DNA of 64,000 nucleotides from Nitrospira defluvii (GCA_011525625.1 WYAX01000012.1:186001-250000); one strand, 5' to 3'; counted from the stretch's first letter, positions 55,674-64,000 are shown. Numbers and translations are program-made. The notes: generated by a model not told the origin, from the letters alone.

Positions 55674-57908
55674 GTGTCATTCATCACGATCTGTCGAGGA
55701 CGCGTTTCGCAAGTGTTGATGGTGGGTTTGGTGCTGGCGATCGGTGCGCCGATTCAGCCGGCGTTTACGGAGGAGGGGCCGGATCCGTCTGTCGAGCCGG
55801 TGACGGCGCCGACGGTGGTGGTCCAGGGGACCCGCACCTATCCGGAGGGCACCGGCACATTGCATTTAAGTGAGCAAAGCCAGGGGAGCACGCGCTTGGG
55901 GCTTACGCTTCGCGAGATTCCGGCCAGTGTCGAGGTGGTGACGCAACAGACGATGCAGGAGCGAGGGTTACGCACCGTGTCGGAAGCGATCCAAGCGGCG
56001 ACCGGTGTTGTCGTGGGGGATCACCCGGTTGCCCCCGGCGCGTTTTCCATGCGCGGGTTTTCGCAGAACCAGATTCGATTGTTGTTCGATGGACTGTCGC
56101 TTGGCCCGACCGGCTTCGTCACGCGGCCGCGCGATTCCTGGAATCTGGATCGGGTCGAAATTCTGAAGGGGCCGGCGTCCGTCCTGTATGGAGAAGGGGC
56201 GGTGGCCGGAGCGGTGAACTTGGTGACGAAGCGGCCCATTCGTGAGTTGACCGGCAGCGAGGCGTTTCTTTCCTACGGCAGCTTCAATACATTGCGGGCC
56301 GGTGTGGGAAGCGGCGGCACATTGGGAACGGATCAGCTGCACTATCGGGTCGATCTGAGTTATCAGAATTCAGACAGTGTGAACGGCATTCAACGGACGC
56401 CCTATACCTATTGGAATATGACGAGCGCGGTGCTGTACGACGTGACCTCGCGGTTCAACCTCGAACTGTCGTTCGATATCGCGCACGATCGGGCGAAACC
56501 CTACACCGGCACGCCGCTGGTGCCCTCGTCTTTCGCCACACAAGGTGTCAACGGGGTCGTGAGCACGACGGACGGCCGAACCGTCGATGCCCGGATGTTG
56601 CGGCAGAACTACAACGTGCAAGATGCCGACATGAGCGCGTTGACGACCTGGACGAAGTTGAAAGCAACGTGGCGGCCGACGGACTTCATCGAGTTGCGCA
56701 ATCAAGCGTATTACTATACGGCAAAGCGCGACTGGATGAACGGGGAAACCTATCGGTTCAACACCGGCACACAACTGATCGATCGAGACCGCTTCATGGT
56801 CGCGCATGACCAATCCGTGATCGGCGATCGCTTGGAGCTGCAGCTCAATCACCCGATCGCCACGTTCAAGAACCGGTTCGTGGTGGGATTGGACTTCACC
56901 TACACGGACTTCACGCGGCCGAGCTTCTTCAATGGGGCGGCGGATAGTGTGAACCCGCTCAGTCCGGTGCAAGGTTTGTTCGGCGGCGGTCCGACGGCCA
57001 CGCAGACCGCCAAGATCCTCGATACGGCCGTGTTTGCGGAAGATCAATTCAGCGTGACGGAACAACTCAAGCTGGTCGCGGGCGTCCGGACGGATTCCAT
57101 CAATTTGGAACGGGAGTTCTTCACCACCGCCGGGGCCTTGAATACGGCGCAGAGCTTCAAACAGAACTTCACGCCGACGACCTGGCGCGCCGGTGTCGTG
57201 TACGACGTGCTGCCGCAGGTCACGCTGTATGGCCAATTCGCCACTGCGGCGGATCAGGTGGGCGGCAGTCTCTTCTCCGCCCGCGCCAACCAACAGTTCA
57301 ATCTGGCGACCGGCCATCAGTGGGAGGTTGGGGCCAAGGGGCAATTCTGGAATCATCGCGCCGAATGGACCGTGGCCTACTTCGATATGGTACGGAAGAA
57401 TATCCTGACGCAAATTTCACAAATCGAATCCCTCAACGTGGGGCGGCGCTCATCCAAGGGCGTCGAGCTGGAGGGGGCCGTGCGCCTCACTGATGCGTGG
57501 CGCCTCCATGGGAACGTGACGTTCCTGTCGGCGAAGTTCGATGAATTTGCCGAAGTGGTCGGCGGCTCGTTCGTCTCGCGCAACGGCAATCGGCCGTTCG
57601 AAGTCCCGCAGGCGGTCGGCAACCTCTGGACGATCTACCGGGTGCCCACGGCGATTCCGTTCGATCTCGGCGCGGCCTGGCGATACGTCGGCGACCGGTA
57701 TGTCGATGCAGCGAACAGCACGCGCCTGCATGCGTATATGACGGCGGATGCCTGGATTTCAGTGCCGTACAAGCAGTTTGTGGTGACGCTGCGCGGGAGC
57801 AATCTGTTCGACAAGACCTATGGGATATTCGGATCCAACTTCTATCCGGACCAGGTACTGATCGGTGCCCCACGGACCTTCGAGCTCAGCGTCATGGGAC
57901 GGTTCTGA
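55674..57908 (+). CDS. TonB-dependent siderophore-type receptor
   Basis: 744 aa from a GTG at 55674, chosen because AAGGAG lies 8 nt upstream; a GTG at 55665 is too close to that site. Signal peptide to about residue 32. TonB box PTVVVQGTRT, then the plug of the siderophore-receptor class (LREIPASVEVVTQQTMQERG, FSMRGFSQNQIRLLFDG, VEILKGPASVLYGEGAVAGA). The barrel ends FELSVMGRF. Class knowledge points to ferric siderophores or similar chelates; the actual ligand is not known. It converges with the EamA gene 15 bp away. Confidence 0.94.
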   Translation: MSFITICRGRVSQVLMVGLVLAIGAPIQPAFTEEGPDPSVEPVTAPTVVVQGTRTYPEGTGTLHLSEQSQGSTRLGLTLREIPASVEVVTQQTMQERGLRTVSEAIQAATGVVVGDHPVAPGAFSMRGFSQNQIRLLFDGLSLGPTGFVTRPRDSWNLDRVEILKGPASVLYGEGAVAGAVNLVTKRPIRELTGSEAFLSYGSFNTLRAGVGSGGTLGTDQLHYRVDLSYQNSDSVNGIQRTPYTYWNMTSAVLYDVTSRFNLELSFDIAHDRAKPYTGTPLVPSSFATQGVNGVVSTTDGRTVDARMLRQNYNVQDADMSALTTWTKLKATWRPTDFIELRNQAYYYTAKRDWMNGETYRFNTGTQLIDRDRFMVAHDQSVIGDRLELQLNHPIATFKNRFVVGLDFTYTDFTRPSFFNGAADSVNPLSPVQGLFGGGPTATQTAKILDTAVFAEDQFSVTEQLKLVAGVRTDSINLEREFFTTAGALNTAQSFKQNFTPTTWRAGVVYDVLPQVTLYGQFATAADQVGGSLFSARANQQFNLATGHQWEVGAKGQFWNHRAEWTVAYFDMVRKNILTQISQIESLNVGRRSSKGVELEGAVRLTDAWRLHGNVTFLSAKFDEFAEVVGGSFVSRNGNRPFEVPQAVGNLWTIYRVPTAIPFDLGAAWRYVGDRYVDAANSTRLHAYMTADAWISVPYKQFVVTLRGSNLFDKTYGIFGSNFYPDQVLIGAPRTFELSVMGRF

Positions 57909-57923
57909 CGGTCGCCTGTGCGC

Positions 57924-59012
57924 CTACTCATGCCGGTGGCGATGGTGCGCTTCCGACACATGGGCATGGCTGTGACGTAATGGAGCATGGTGGTGCAGGT
58001 GAGCGTGCGGGGCGTTTGTACAGCCGTCCGGATGGTCGTGTTGATGGTGGTTGTCGTGCGTGTGCAGGTGATCATGAGTCAGGTCTTCGTGCAGGTGGCT
58101 ATGGGAATGGTGTTCCTGTAACAAGAGCGCCACTCCCGTGGCCATGATGACAGACGCACAGATCTCGGCTACGGCGAATCGCTCCCCGAGGATGGGCACG
58201 GCGGCTAGGGCGCCTACAAACGGAGCGGTCGAAAAGAATCCCGCCTCACGGGCTGCTCCGATGAGGCGAAGCGCTCGGAGATCCAGCACGAGGCTCACAC
58301 CATAACTGATGAATCCGAGCGTCACGGTCATGATGAGGATCATGGGGCCGGGCAGAGACTGTCCCGTCAGCAACGCCATGCTTAATGTGCAGAATCCTGC
58401 TCCTAACGCTTTGATTCGCGAGACCACGACGGGGTCCCGCATGGATATTTTTTGACTCAGGTTATTGTCGATGCCCCAGCAGACACATGCCCCGATCATC
58501 GCGATGACTCCCCAGGTATCCGGATACATCTCCTGCGGGTGGTAGTGCAGGAAGGTGGCGGCGCTCACGATCAGGAGCGCGCCCGCGACCTCACGGCGGC
58601 CTAGGTGTTCTCCGCACCACAGCACGGCCAGCCCGATCGTGGCCGGCGCTTCGAGGTTCAATAAGAGCGAACCGAGTACGCCCGATAGACGTTGAAGGCT
58701 CCATAACATGCACAGCGGCCCGAGGATGCCGCCGGTGACGATCATGCCCGCCAGCAGCCACCGGTCACCAGAGCCGACCGGCGATTCCCGATGTAAGAGG
58801 TCGGGCCCTCTCCGGAACAGCGTTTCATAGGCGAGAAGACCCGCTCCTGCGCCGAGATACAGGAGTCCGGCAATCAACAGCGGCCCGCCCTCGGGAAGCA
58901 GCAGCTTTGCCAGTGGTGGACTGATGCCGAAGAGGGCGGCCGCGGTCAGGCCGTACAGGGCGCCTCGAAGGAGCGGAGCCGGACGCCCAGGATGCCGGTC
59001 AGGAGGCGTCAT
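57924..59012 (-). CDS. EamA/DMT-family transporter with His-rich tail
   Basis: 362 aa from the ATG at 59012 (no clear ribosome site; longer forms are possible). About ten hydrophobic segments in two EamA repeats (LYGLTAAALFGISPPLAKLL and GVIAMIGACVCWGIDNNLSQ). After the last helix comes a tail of about 63 residues with about 25 His (HDHLHTHDNHHQHDHPDG, HAHLHHHAPLRHSHAH). EamA proteins move small metabolites. A tail like this is usual in zinc, nickel or cobalt carriers and suggests metal sensing or binding. It is the only minus-strand gene inside the island. Confidence 0.88.
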   Translation of the reverse strand: MTPPDRHPGRPAPLLRGALYGLTAAALFGISPPLAKLLLPEGGPLLIAGLLYLGAGAGLLAYETLFRRGPDLLHRESPVGSGDRWLLAGMIVTGGILGPLCMLWSLQRLSGVLGSLLLNLEAPATIGLAVLWCGEHLGRREVAGALLIVSAATFLHYHPQEMYPDTWGVIAMIGACVCWGIDNNLSQKISMRDPVVVSRIKALGAGFCTLSMALLTGQSLPGPMILIMTVTLGFISYGVSLVLDLRALRLIGAAREAGFFSTAPFVGALAAVPILGERFAVAEICASVIMATGVALLLQEHHSHSHLHEDLTHDHLHTHDNHHQHDHPDGCTNAPHAHLHHHAPLRHSHAHVSEAHHRHRHE

Positions 59013-59163
59013 GGGTGGGATGTTGTGGCATGGTCGAAGAGCGCGCTCCTGTCGATGGAGCGTTCGCACTCTACTCCGATCTTCCTCGACGCACAACAGG
59101 TGTGAGGCCCGGCAGGGAATCTCGGCGAAATCAAAACGATTCCTCCACAGAATTCAGGCGGTA

Positions 59164-59192
59164 CTGTAGCAGCGGGCGGCAACCGTCGGTAG
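59164..59192 (+). promoter_or_regulatory. 29-bp shared promoter motif, copy D
   Basis: Begins CTGTAGCAGCGG and ends CCGTCGGTAG. A -10-like TAGATA lies 21 nt downstream (59214-59219), 6 bp before the ATG at 59226. Confidence 0.65.
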
Positions 59193-59225
59193 CGTCGAAA
59201 TACGTAAGTCTGGTAGATAACCCGC

Positions 59226-59657
59226 ATGCCGATACGCGAACACGCTCATCGAAAGCAACGGCTGATGGCCGGCGCGATGTTGATCATCGGCCTCGCACTG
59301 GCCTGGTTGTCGGTGACGCCGGACGGCGCGCTGAGTTGTCTGCATTGTTTTCTTGCGCAGCGCTGGGTGGAAGGCACGCCGGCTGAACGGCGCCTGGCCG
59401 AGACGCAACTCGGACTCCCGGTTGCTCCATGGCCGGCCATGGTGTCGGGTGCCCTTCCCGATCCACACAAGAAGCTCCGCTCTGTTCCCGATGACAGGCA
59501 GCCGGCCTGCGCGGTGACGTCCCTCCTGCAGGATCGCTCCAGTGCTGATTCGCTTCGACCGGCCCCATGTCGTCATGACAACCGGGGTACACGTTCCATT
59601 TGCTGTGCCCCTTCTCGACTCGGTCTTCGTGCGCCTCCACGGATCGTCGCCACCTAG
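59226..59657 (+). CDS. Small Cys/His membrane-anchored or secreted protein (C-x2-C, RAPP), divergent member
   Basis: 143 aa, or 130 aa if the ATG at 59265 is used. The predicted promoter is so close to 59226 that the message would be leaderless with the longer form. Hydrophobic segment LMAGAMLIIGLALAWLSVTP, then SCLHC (C-x2-C instead of C-x3-C) and further Cys residues (CCAPSR). C terminus LGLRAPPRIVAT matches the family tail. Fewer His than its five relatives. It lies 101 bp upstream of a siderophore-type receptor. Confidence 0.6.
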   Translation: MPIREHAHRKQRLMAGAMLIIGLALAWLSVTPDGALSCLHCFLAQRWVEGTPAERRLAETQLGLPVAPWPAMVSGALPDPHKKLRSVPDDRQPACAVTSLLQDRSSADSLRPAPCRHDNRGTRSICCAPSRLGLRAPPRIVAT

Positions 59658-59758
59658 CCTTTGGTCATTCACGATCTCTGAACGCGATGTGTCGCTGCAT
59701 CGACGGGACGCGTGTTGTTCCTGTTCGATCGGTGGCCGATCTCATACGAGGGGTGTCG

Positions 59759-62134
59759 ATGCAACGGTCTGCAATCCATATGGTCCATCGTGTCTGTGTC
59801 GTCTTGTCGGTGCTGCTGTGTACGGTCGCTTGCGTGGGACCTCACACGAAACCTGCAGCCAAACCGATGCCCCCGGCCGAAGCCGCGCCAGGTGCGTCGG
59901 CGTCAGAGACACTCGCCGAGCATCCTGTCGAGTCCTTCCCACCGGTGCCTGTGCCCTTGCCCTCGGCGCGTGCAGAGGAAGCCGACAGCCAGAAGGTTGC
60001 GTCGGAGGAGGATGCGCCGGTCGTAGAAGTGCAACCGGTGCTGGTCGCGTCGACGCGGAACTCCTACGCCGTCTCGAGCACCCTGACGGCAACCAAGACC
60101 GATACCCCGATTCAGGAAACCCCGGCAAGCATCCAGGTCATCCCGGCGCAGGTCATGGAAGATCAGAAGACGCCGCGGATGAAGGATGTGCTGGAGAACG
60201 TCAGCGGCGTCCGCCCGAATCAATCGATCGGATCGGGGAATCGATTCATCATTCGCGGCTTTCCGGATCTGGGGAAAACCTATCGCAACGGGCTGCTGGC
60301 CACCTCGCCCTCAGGCTTTCCGTTCGAAATGGACACGGCCAATATCGACAGCATCGAGGTGCTGAAGGGCCCTGCCTCCATCCTCTACGGCCGTATCGAG
60401 CCGGGCGGCATGATCAATGTCAACACGAAGCGGCCGTTGACGGCCACGCACGGAGCGCTGGAGCAGCAATTCGGTTCCTACAACTTCTACCGCACGCTCT
60501 GGGATGTCGGCGGGGCCGTCACGGACAGCAAGTCGTTGTCGGTCCGGTTCGCGGGGGGGTATCAGAACAGCGGGTCCTTTCGCGATTTCAACTTCATCGA
60601 CCGTAAGGTCTTCAACCCGAGTGTCACCTGGCGTCCGACGGAGAGGACGACGTTGACCGTGGATGTGGAAGTCCTGAAGCAGGATTTTCGCGCCGACAGC
60701 GGCATTCCCGTCATCGGCAATCGACCTGCCCCTGTGCCGATCCGTCGTTCCTATGGTGATCCGAATACGCCGGTGTCGTTCACGAACAAAACGCATATCG
60801 GCTTCAGTCTCGACCATGCGTTCAATGAGTCGTGGAAGCTGACGAATCGCTTTCTCTCCAGCTTCATCGATGCGGAGAGTATTTGGGCCAATCCGGCACC
60901 CGCCTTCGGGAACGCGCTCCAAGCGGACGGGCGCACCCTCAACCGAAATATTTTCGGCCAGACCAGTTACGTACGCACCTATGCGACGAATCTGGATCTG
61001 ACAGGCACGTTCACGGTGGCCGGGACTCAACACAACTTGCTGGTCGGGATAGATTACACCAGAGCCGCCACCGACTATGGCATCTACGGCAATTTCACCT
61101 CCGGCAATCCGGCCCTTGCGATCGACATCTTCAATCCGACCTATGGCATCGCGCCAAGTCTCTTCACTGCCGCCCGCGCGACGACTGACCGGCCGGGAAG
61201 AAATATCAGCGTCTTTCATGAGCAGTGGTATGGGCTCTATCTGCAGGATCAGATCACGCTCCGGAAGACGCTGCATCTGTTGGTGGGCGGCCGGTACGAC
61301 TGGGCGGAGGTGGCGCGAGGCACGGCCGGGAACTTCGATCAGGCGAGCGCCAATGTGGACGGGGTCACCAGAAAAGATTCGCGGTTCAATCCGCGTGTCG
61401 GCTTGCTCTACGACCTGACGCCGTGGCTCGCGATGTACGGTAACTATGTGACATCGTTCGGCGCCAACAACGGCGTCTCCTCCAACAACCAGCCGTTCCC
61501 GCCGCAGACCGGCAAACAACAGGAAGTCGGTTTCAAGGCCGACCTGTTCGAGCATCGCCTCAATGCCACGTTGGCCTTCTATCATTTGACCCGGAACAAT
61601 CTCGTGACGCCCGACCTGGCGAGCGGCGATCCGCTGGCCAGACTTGTCGTCGGCGAACAGCGCAGCCAGGGCGTCGAGTTCGACATGACGGGACGGGTGA
61701 CGAATACCCTGAGCGTGATCGGCAGCTACGCCTACACCGATACCAAAGTCACCAAGGACAATTCCGGTCTGCAGGACAAGCGTTTGCCCGGCGTGCCGCT
61801 GCACGGAGGCAGTCTGTGGTTGAAGTATGACTTTGCCGAGCTAAGCGGGCCGGCGAAGGGCGTGAGTGTGGGATTCGGGGCCTATGTCTCCGGATCGCGA
61901 CACGGCGATATTCAAAACACGTTCACCCTGCCGGGGTATGTGCGGCTGGACGGGTTTGCGGCCTACCGTTGGATGATCGGGCCGACGCGGGCGATTGCCC
62001 AGGTGACCGTTCGCAACCTGCTGAATCACGAGTACTACGAGAATGCCGACCTGAACTCCAACGTCGCGCCTCGCATGGGTGTGTATCCCGGAGCGCCGAT
62101 GACGGTGTTCGGGTCTCTGCGCCTGGAGTATTGA
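59759..62134 (+). CDS. TonB-dependent siderophore-type receptor with long N-terminal linker
   Basis: 791 aa; ATG at 59759 with GAGGGG upstream. Hydrophobic N terminus (VHRVCVVLSVLLCTVACVG), then a Pro/Ala/Ser-rich stretch of about 70 residues before the plug (IQETPASIQVIPAQVMEDQK, FIIRGFPDLGKTYRNGL, IEVLKGPASILYGRIEPGGM). The barrel ends TVFGSLRLEY. Class as in ferric siderophore receptors. It is followed 27 bp later by a PepSY protein, which in known systems reduces ferric siderophores, so the pair may form an import-and-release unit. Confidence 0.94.
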   Translation: MQRSAIHMVHRVCVVLSVLLCTVACVGPHTKPAAKPMPPAEAAPGASASETLAEHPVESFPPVPVPLPSARAEEADSQKVASEEDAPVVEVQPVLVASTRNSYAVSSTLTATKTDTPIQETPASIQVIPAQVMEDQKTPRMKDVLENVSGVRPNQSIGSGNRFIIRGFPDLGKTYRNGLLATSPSGFPFEMDTANIDSIEVLKGPASILYGRIEPGGMINVNTKRPLTATHGALEQQFGSYNFYRTLWDVGGAVTDSKSLSVRFAGGYQNSGSFRDFNFIDRKVFNPSVTWRPTERTTLTVDVEVLKQDFRADSGIPVIGNRPAPVPIRRSYGDPNTPVSFTNKTHIGFSLDHAFNESWKLTNRFLSSFIDAESIWANPAPAFGNALQADGRTLNRNIFGQTSYVRTYATNLDLTGTFTVAGTQHNLLVGIDYTRAATDYGIYGNFTSGNPALAIDIFNPTYGIAPSLFTAARATTDRPGRNISVFHEQWYGLYLQDQITLRKTLHLLVGGRYDWAEVARGTAGNFDQASANVDGVTRKDSRFNPRVGLLYDLTPWLAMYGNYVTSFGANNGVSSNNQPFPPQTGKQQEVGFKADLFEHRLNATLAFYHLTRNNLVTPDLASGDPLARLVVGEQRSQGVEFDMTGRVTNTLSVIGSYAYTDTKVTKDNSGLQDKRLPGVPLHGGSLWLKYDFAELSGPAKGVSVGFGAYVSGSRHGDIQNTFTLPGYVRLDGFAAYRWMIGPTRAIAQVTVRNLLNHEYYENADLNSNVAPRMGVYPGAPMTVFGSLRLEY

Positions 62135-62161
62135 GCGCAACAGTCAGAAAGGATGAGGCCG

Positions 62162-63361
62162 ATGGGCATTGCATCGGCGGGGACAGCACAACGACGGAAA
62201 CGCTGGCTGAAGACGCATCTCTACCTGGGATTTTCTGCCGGCGCCTTGCTGGTGCTGATCGGCCTGACCGGCAGTCTGCTCGTCTTTCACTTGGAGATCG
62301 ACGAGTGGCTGAATCCACAGCTCCTGCTGGTCACGGCACCTCAGGAAGGCAGCGCAGCCTATCGGCCCGTCGATGAACTGACTGCGGCGGGGATGAAGAG
62401 CATGCCGCCCGGTTCGAGGCTGACGTTCGGTCAATACCCCCGCCACGATGGGGTAGCCTATCGGTGGAACGTGCTGGTGCCGCCCTCGCCCGAGGCGAAC
62501 AGACCGATGGACTTCGAGATGCATCACGTCTTTGTCGACCCCTACCGAGCGGAGGTTCTCGGTTCCCGATTGGTTCGGCCGGCGGGTCTTGGGGGTGCCG
62601 TGCCCCGTACCTTCATCGGGTTCGTGTTCGCCTTGCACTATGCCTTGCTCCTCCCGCGAATGGGCGATCCTCCCTTCGGCGATACGGTGGTTGCCGTCAT
62701 TGGATTGCTGCTGACCGTCTCGTTGCTCACCGGCGTCTACCTCTGGTGGCCCAAGAGCGGAGCCTGGATCGCCGCGCTCACGATCAAACGAGGCGCGCAT
62801 GTGCGCCGTCTGAACTTTGACCTGCACAAGACCGCCGGGGTCTATTTTTCGATCGTCCTGCTCGCGCTGTTCGTGTCGGGTGTCTATCTTAATCTGCGTG
62901 CTCCGTTTCATGCGGTGGTGCGATGGTTCTCGCCGACCGTCGATCGTTACGAGTTGCGGTCGCATACCCCTGATGGCCGTCCCCCCATCACCCTAGGCCA
63001 GGCCATCGACGCGGTGATGAGCCGCTATCCGGAGGGACGGATGGAATGGCTCTATCTGCCGAAGAATCCCACGGGTACCTATGCGATCTGCCAGCGCGAG
63101 GTGCCGGATATCAGTCTCGTGTTGTCCCGGCGCTGTGTGGTGGTGGATCAGTACAGCGGCGAGATTCTCCATGTGCAAAGTCCAGATCGCGCGACCGCGG
63201 GAGAGCACTTCATTCAGTGGCAGTGGCCGATGCATTCGGGGCAGATCTTCGGCCTGACGGGACGCTGGATCGTGTTCGCCTCGGGCCTGATCTGCCCGCT
63301 CCTGTTCGGGACGGGTTGGTATTTGTGGTGGAGGAAAGGCCGGCAGCGTCGTGACGGCTAA
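62162..63361 (+). CDS. PepSY-associated membrane protein, ferric-reductase-like
   Basis: 399 aa with four or more membrane helices (THLYLGFSAGALLVLIGLTG, VIGLLLTVSLLTGVYLWWP, TAGVYFSIVLLALFVSGVYL, WIVFASGLICPLLFGTGWYL) and a large periplasmic PepSY region. His residues pair across the helices (KTHLYLG, FHLEIDEW, FALHYALL, DLHKTAG), as in heme-binding members such as FsrB that reduce siderophore-bound iron. The ATG at 62162 has AAGGA 8 nt upstream; an ATG at 62153 is closer to it. It is probably co-transcribed with the receptor before it. Confidence 0.9.
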   Translation: MGIASAGTAQRRKRWLKTHLYLGFSAGALLVLIGLTGSLLVFHLEIDEWLNPQLLLVTAPQEGSAAYRPVDELTAAGMKSMPPGSRLTFGQYPRHDGVAYRWNVLVPPSPEANRPMDFEMHHVFVDPYRAEVLGSRLVRPAGLGGAVPRTFIGFVFALHYALLLPRMGDPPFGDTVVAVIGLLLTVSLLTGVYLWWPKSGAWIAALTIKRGAHVRRLNFDLHKTAGVYFSIVLLALFVSGVYLNLRAPFHAVVRWFSPTVDRYELRSHTPDGRPPITLGQAIDAVMSRYPEGRMEWLYLPKNPTGTYAICQREVPDISLVLSRRCVVVDQYSGEILHVQSPDRATAGEHFIQWQWPMHSGQIFGLTGRWIVFASGLICPLLFGTGWYLWWRKGRQRRDG

Positions 63362-63511
63362 CGGTGCGAACAGCCGAGACCGTGCTCGTCCTGTCGGTTC
63401 CTCGCGATCGTGGATCGGGGGCGAGCGATGGGCGTTCGGTAGGGGATCGTGGACGTGATGCGGGCATGAGGGGTCGCATCGGTGTCACCCGTAGCAAGGA
63501 AAGGTGGAGAC

Positions 63512-64000
63512 ATGCTGTCATGGAACATTGCGCAGGTGAGGGTGGTGGGGACAATGTTGCTGTGCGGAGTACTTGTCAGTCCTGCATGGGCCCAGAGCGA
63601 GGCGTCGTCTGCGACGCCGGGCACAATAGAGTCTGAGCAGGTCCTGCGCGAACGGCTGCAAGAGAACGTGCGTGAACGAGAACAGCTCCTGCAGCAACTG
63701 GAAGACCTCGGCCGCAAGCGGGACGAATCGTTGCCCCAGGAGCAACGGCCGCAACGTTATCAGGACATGACCGGCCCGACCGCCGAGGCCGGGGCGACAG
63801 AGGAGACGCCCGTCTACGAATTGGCCGAAATCAGCATCGTGAGCAAGCGGGTGCAGAAACTCCCGGAGGGACTGGCCTTTTCCGCGACGCCGCGCTCGGA
63901 AACCGATTCGCAACCGACCCGCACGATGAAGGAGTCGATGGAATCGCTCCCCGGGGTGATCCTGCGATCCGCCAACGGGCCGCGGGATTTCGGTGTCTCG
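63512..64000 (+). CDS. TonB-dependent receptor with N-terminal coiled coil, cut by window end
   Basis: 163 codons visible from an ATG with AAGGTGGAGA upstream. Signal peptide (MLLCGVLVSPAWAQ), coiled coil (LRERLQENVREREQLLQQLE), then VYELAEISIVSKRVQKLPEG and PTRTMKESMESLPGVILRSA, nearly the same as the receptor at 39061. The barrel lies outside the window. Third member of the coiled-coil receptor group. Confidence 0.9.
   Translation, partial: MLSWNIAQVRVVGTMLLCGVLVSPAWAQSEASSATPGTIESEQVLRERLQENVREREQLLQQLEDLGRKRDESLPQEQRPQRYQDMTGPTAEAGATEETPVYELAEISIVSKRVQKLPEGLAFSATPRSETDSQPTRTMKESMESLPGVILRSANGPRDFGVS

Noticed and set aside
59759..59835. Lipobox in the receptor N terminus (LLCTVAC)
   Set aside because: Position -3 is Thr instead of Leu, Val or Ile, so lipidation of this receptor is not supported well enough.
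60311..61804. 497-codon minus-strand frame opposite a receptor gene
   Set aside because: The receptor on the plus strand has signal, plug and barrel. The antisense frame has none of these and no ribosome site.
63415..63443. Possible fifth copy of the 29-bp motif before the last receptor
   Set aside because: Only the end TTCGGTAG matches; the CTGTAGCA part and a -10 box at 20-21 nt are missing.

Overview
The window looks like chromosome of a GC-rich (about 60%) diderm bacterium, most likely a Nitrospira or close relative. This is inferred from the protein flavour, the many lipoproteins and outer-membrane receptors, and short dispersed inverted repeats that I remember as common in Nitrospira genomes. 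Nothing in the window fixes the genus.

Region 1 (1-12.2 kb, mostly minus strand). A truncated LuxR-type regulator sits at the edge. A five-gene run of lipoproteins and a copper-amine-oxidase-like protein of unknown function follows. Then come uvrC, a DapF-like protein without its catalytic cysteines, a glyoxalase-like protein, a GNAT acetyltransferase overlapping a polysaccharide deacetylase, a site-2 protease with CBS domains (plus strand) and a BrkB/YihY membrane protein.

Region 2 (12.3-32.6 kb, minus strand). A complete NADH dehydrogenase (complex I) cluster is read nuoA-B-CD-E-F-G-H-I-J-K-L-M-N. Upstream lies a MidA/NDUFAF7-type methyltransferase, whose mitochondrial counterpart modifies the NuoD homologue. 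A coiled-coil protein and secA precede that. Three copies of a 48-bp hairpin repeat lie in intergenic gaps here.

Region 3 (32.8-64 kb, almost all plus strand). A TPR protein is followed by a TonB-dependent uptake island: tonB, a short exbB, exbD, seven TonB-dependent receptor genes (the last cut by the window end), two paralogous secreted beta-propellers with Cys/His motifs, a TlpA-type thioredoxin, an amidohydrolase coupled to a tiny HTH protein, an S9-peptidase-like protein lacking its nucleophile serine, a His-tailed EamA transporter and a PepSY ferric-reductase-like protein. Six small membrane-anchored or secreted His/Cys proteins (C-x3-C or C-x2-C motif, R-[AG]-P-P near the C terminus) are interspersed, mostly beside receptors. 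Four of the island's genes share a 29-bp promoter motif placed 20-21 nt before a -10-like box. Together this suggests a co-regulated system, probably for metal or metal-chelate uptake. The metal is not identifiable from sequence; copper is one guess.
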